A DNA stretch of 7,673 bases from Gammaproteobacteria bacterium. GTDB lineage: Bacteria; Pseudomonadota; Gammaproteobacteria; SZUA-21. The stretch lies in the NCBI GenBank assembly GCA_027021095.1, contig JALUUZ010000468.1, positions 1 through 7,673 on the forward strand, given 5' to 3'. Below are positions 5,494-7,673 of the stretch, piece by piece. The notes below the pieces were generated by a model. It was not told where the DNA came from. It was given only the letters and a program-made list of their open reading frames with translations, and did no database searches. A program made the position numbers and the translations under genes. Each line of letters starts with the position of its first letter. The first letter of the stretch is position 1.

Positions 5494-6612
5494 ATGCCGT
5501 TGAGTAATGAGGACAGCCTGCGCCTGAATGTGCTGCTGGCGAATGCCGTGGCCATCAAGCTGGACGAGGGCAGTATGTGTGTGCAGGGGTTGCTGAAGGA
5601 CGGCGGCGAAACCCGGTTTAAGCTGTCTCCCAACTGCAGTAACGAGCGTTATGCCAGGTCGGTCAAAGAGCTGTTGTCCAGCAATACGCTGGGTTCGCCG
5701 GGCGGTTACCCGGTGTTTCTGAAACGCTGGACACGCATGGGGCAGACCAGCGACGATGCGCGGCTTGCAGACCTGCTGTTGCTCGCCGAGCCCGAAGCCT
5801 GTGTGGCGGTGACCAGTGCTTCCTGCCTGACCGATGAACTGGCAGAGCGGGTCTGGTGGGCGATGCCGGACGCTGAGAATGCGCGTCGAATGTTGAAGCA
5901 CCAGGCGGTAGTGCAGGGCAGGATGGGTAAGGTACTGGCTGATTTCCTGGTCGAGTTTCTGCCGTTCGAGCAGGAGCCCAGGGCAATCATCGACAGTGTC
6001 GCGCTGGTGTTGCAGCCAGGCCTGGTCAGTGAAGAAGTCCGCCGGGAGATCTGGGCGCGTGGACGTAAAAAAGGCATATTCCGGTTGGGGTTTCTCAAGA
6101 CCCTGCCCGATGCACTGCCGCAGCAGAATCCGCCGCGTGTCCCGGACCCGGCACTGCAGGCGCTGGCCGACGAGGGCAACCTGTTTGCCCGGCAGCTGCA
6201 CAGGCTCTATTCGAGTAACGGTCAGGCCTACCTGAGTGTCTGCGAAGGGATTCTGCACAAGCCGTCGAACCAGGACACGGTGGTCGCGCTGCTGGAGACC
6301 TTGGCGGACTTTCTGCGGCCGGTGCGGGTTTTCGAGTCGCGCTATCACTTTATGCATGAGATAGAAAAAGACATTCATACGTTGCTCGAAGGTGCCGAAC
6401 ACCATCCCGGGCTGCAACAGTTTCTGCACAGCTGCGGCCATCTGCGTGACGAGTTGACGGCCTTGTTGACACTGGCGCATGCGGACGATCATGTGTTGAC
6501 GCCGATTTTTTCACGTACCGACGCGGTCGGCAGTGTGATGCGGAAAAAGATTCTTCCGGTGGTCGAGCCGGTGGTCGCTTGTCTTAAGACCTTGCAAGCC
6601 AAAGACGGATAG
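5494..6612 (+). CDS. dsrS: DsrS-like protein, function unknown
   Basis: The 372-residue protein is soluble and mostly helical, without signal peptide or membrane segment. The blocks LGSPGGYPVFLKRWTRMGQ (66-84) and VWWAMPDAENARRML (120-134), followed by VVQGRMGKVL and LVLQPGLVSEEVRREIW, are what I recall from proteins annotated as sulfur reduction protein DsrS, first named for its place at the end of the dsr sulfur-oxidation cluster of Allochromatium vinosum. DsrS has no assigned biochemical activity. Here no other dsr gene is visible; the neighbour is glutaredoxin, 68 bases upstream, probably partly cotranscribed. ATG 5494 has only a distant AGG upstream, so the start is less certain. The minus-strand frame opposite it (5209-6492) is long but is a composition shadow. 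Family assignment is from memory and moderately sure. Confidence 0.75.
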   Translation: MPLSNEDSLRLNVLLANAVAIKLDEGSMCVQGLLKDGGETRFKLSPNCSNERYARSVKELLSSNTLGSPGGYPVFLKRWTRMGQTSDDARLADLLLLAEPEACVAVTSASCLTDELAERVWWAMPDAENARRMLKHQAVVQGRMGKVLADFLVEFLPFEQEPRAIIDSVALVLQPGLVSEEVRREIWARGRKKGIFRLGFLKTLPDALPQQNPPRVPDPALQALADEGNLFARQLHRLYSSNGQAYLSVCEGILHKPSNQDTVVALLETLADFLRPVRVFESRYHFMHEIEKDIHTLLEGAEHHPGLQQFLHSCGHLRDELTALLTLAHADDHVLTPIFSRTDAVGSVMRKKILPVVEPVVACLKTLQAKDG

Positions 6613-6668
6613 CGTTTATCGCGCTGTGCACACCAGGCAGGACAGGTGCTTCGTATTCCCGCACGCCT

Positions 6669-7673
6669 TCAGCTTTTGAGGACGACCAGCGCAAGGATGA
6701 GATTGAGCAGCAGTGACAGCGCAGCCACCACTTTCCAGAATTTAAGCGGGTTACGCTCGATCAGCGGCTGGAATCCCTGCGCGACGAATTCGCTGTTTGC
6801 ATGTGACAGGTCGTAAACGAACTCGGAGATCACTTCGTAGCGTTTTTCAGGATCAGGGTTCAGTGTCTTTTTGATGGCGCCCTCGACCCAGACCGGGACA
6901 TCGACACCGTGTGTGTTCAGCGGGATATAGCTGCGTGGCCTGGTCGAATGCTCGACTGCCGGCTTGCGAAACGGCAGCTTGCCGCTCAGCATTTCGTAGG
7001 CGATCACGCCAAGCGAGTACTGGTCTGATTGTTCCGAGCCGGTAGCGCCGCTCAAGAATTCGGGCGCGGTATAGTCGACCGTGCCGACCAGGTTGGTCTT
7101 GTCGTACGGCAGCAGGCTTTCTTCATCGCCGGAGATCTTGACCGAGCCGAAATCGATGATCTTGACCACGCCGTAGCGGTCGATGATGATGTTTTCCGGT
7201 TTCAGGTCACGGTGTACCATCTCCAGCCGGTGAAACGCCTGCAGCCCGGCCGCGATCTGCTCGATGATATCACGCATATCGTCGATCGAGGTGTTCGGGT
7301 TGTCGTGCATCAGCGCGCGCAGGGTCTTGCACTCGATGTATTCAGTCACTTGGTACAGAAAGGTGCGTTTGCTGTGGTGCAGATAGGTCTTCAGCACGTG
7401 CGGGTTGTCGATCTGGTTGCCGATCCATTCCTCACGCAAAAAACTGTGGATGTAGTCGATATCGTCTTCATAGTTGACCGACGGCGTTTTCAGTATTACT
7501 TTTTTGTCAGTCCGGGTGTCGACGGCCAGGTAACATTGACTGCGTTTGCTGGCGTGGATCCGGCGCAGGACCTTATAACCGTCGAGGATATGACCGGCCT
7601 GCAGGTCCGGCGGAAACGGCAGCTTGGTCAGGCGGCTGTAGAACTCTTCGTCGTTCGGGTCGGGCAGGCTGGT
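6669..7673 (-). CDS. Ser/Thr protein kinase with C-terminal membrane anchor (5' partial)
   Basis: The frame is open from the window edge (7673) to the TGA at 6669, 334 visible residues. The start is outside: the TTG at 7437 falls inside the kinase domain. Visible motifs, numbered from the edge, are GYKVLRRIHAS in place of a normal glycine-rich loop, the ATP lysine K62 in VILKTPS, HRDLKPEN (catalytic D156), DFG (D175), a GTVDYTAPE activation-segment end and SDQYSLGVIAYEM. A hydrophobic helix (about 315-331) near the C-terminus then anchors the protein, ending LKS. This architecture matches bifunctional proteins with an N-terminal PP2C phosphatase and C-terminal kinase; the edge segment LPFPPDLQAGHILDGY looks like the linker between the two. 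The PP2C half is inferred, not seen. It converges with the DsrS-like gene. Confidence 0.9.
   Translation of the reverse strand, partial: TSLPDPNDEEFYSRLTKLPFPPDLQAGHILDGYKVLRRIHASKRSQCYLAVDTRTDKKVILKTPSVNYEDDIDYIHSFLREEWIGNQIDNPHVLKTYLHHSKRTFLYQVTEYIECKTLRALMHDNPNTSIDDMRDIIEQIAAGLQAFHRLEMVHRDLKPENIIIDRYGVVKIIDFGSVKISGDEESLLPYDKTNLVGTVDYTAPEFLSGATGSEQSDQYSLGVIAYEMLSGKLPFRKPAVEHSTRPRSYIPLNTHGVDVPVWVEGAIKKTLNPDPEKRYEVISEFVYDLSHANSEFVAQGFQPLIERNPLKFWKVVAALSLLLNLILALVVLKS

Noticed and set aside
5209..6492. 427-residue open frame on minus opposite grxC and the DsrS-like gene
   Set aside because: It has low-complexity Q/R/H-rich composition typical of an antisense shadow, shows no family motif, and lies over two recognisable genes.
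6613..6668. Terminator between the DsrS-like gene and the kinase gene
   Set aside because: Only a four-base CACC/GGTG pairing is visible, with no T run.

Overview
The window reads as chromosomal DNA from a gammaproteobacterium, probably a sulfur-oxidising lineage. The best pointer is a 372-residue protein (5494-6612) that resembles DsrS of purple and other sulfur-oxidising bacteria. A YbiX/PiuC-type hydroxylase and a kinase of the membrane-anchored PP2C-kinase type fit the same group. Coding density is high and GC content moderate. I saw no insertion sequence, prophage, CRISPR array, tRNA or rRNA. This taxonomic reading comes from remembered family resemblance, not from a search.

Layout. (1) Positions 1-498, plus strand: the probable last codons of an unidentified upstream gene, a strong hairpin, then msrB (methionine-R-sulfoxide reductase), whose start is best placed at a TTG. 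(2) Positions 577-3783, minus strand: a compact four-gene run with gaps of 24-56 bases. In transcription order it holds an uncharacterised 348-residue protein, a prolyl-4-hydroxylase-like Fe(II)/2-oxoglutarate oxygenase, a TauE/SafE-type (TSUP) membrane protein, and a PKHD-type Fe(II)/2-oxoglutarate hydroxylase. (3) From 3784, divergent on plus: a conserved-looking 191-residue protein of unknown function behind a good sigma-70 promoter. (4) Positions 4499-4754: a perfect 13-bp hairpin, then a 64-residue small protein on minus with its own extended -10 promoter. (5) Positions 4755-5170: a gene-free, mostly AT-rich interval with promoters pointing both ways and one GC-rich inverted repeat. (6) Positions 5171-6612, plus: a monothiol/dithiol-type glutaredoxin 3 (CPYC) followed by the DsrS-like gene. 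(7) Positions 6669-7673, minus: the C-terminal part of a Ser/Thr protein kinase with a C-terminal membrane anchor. Its N-terminus, expected to carry a PP2C phosphatase domain, lies beyond the window.

How they might work together. MsrB and glutaredoxin are thiol/oxidation-repair functions, and DsrS is linked by name to sulfur oxidation, so a redox and sulfur theme runs through the window. The most distinctive unit is the minus-strand cluster with two unrelated-looking Fe(II)/2-oxoglutarate oxygenases on either side of a TSUP transporter-like protein, led by an uncharacterised protein. Its substrate cannot be read from the sequence.
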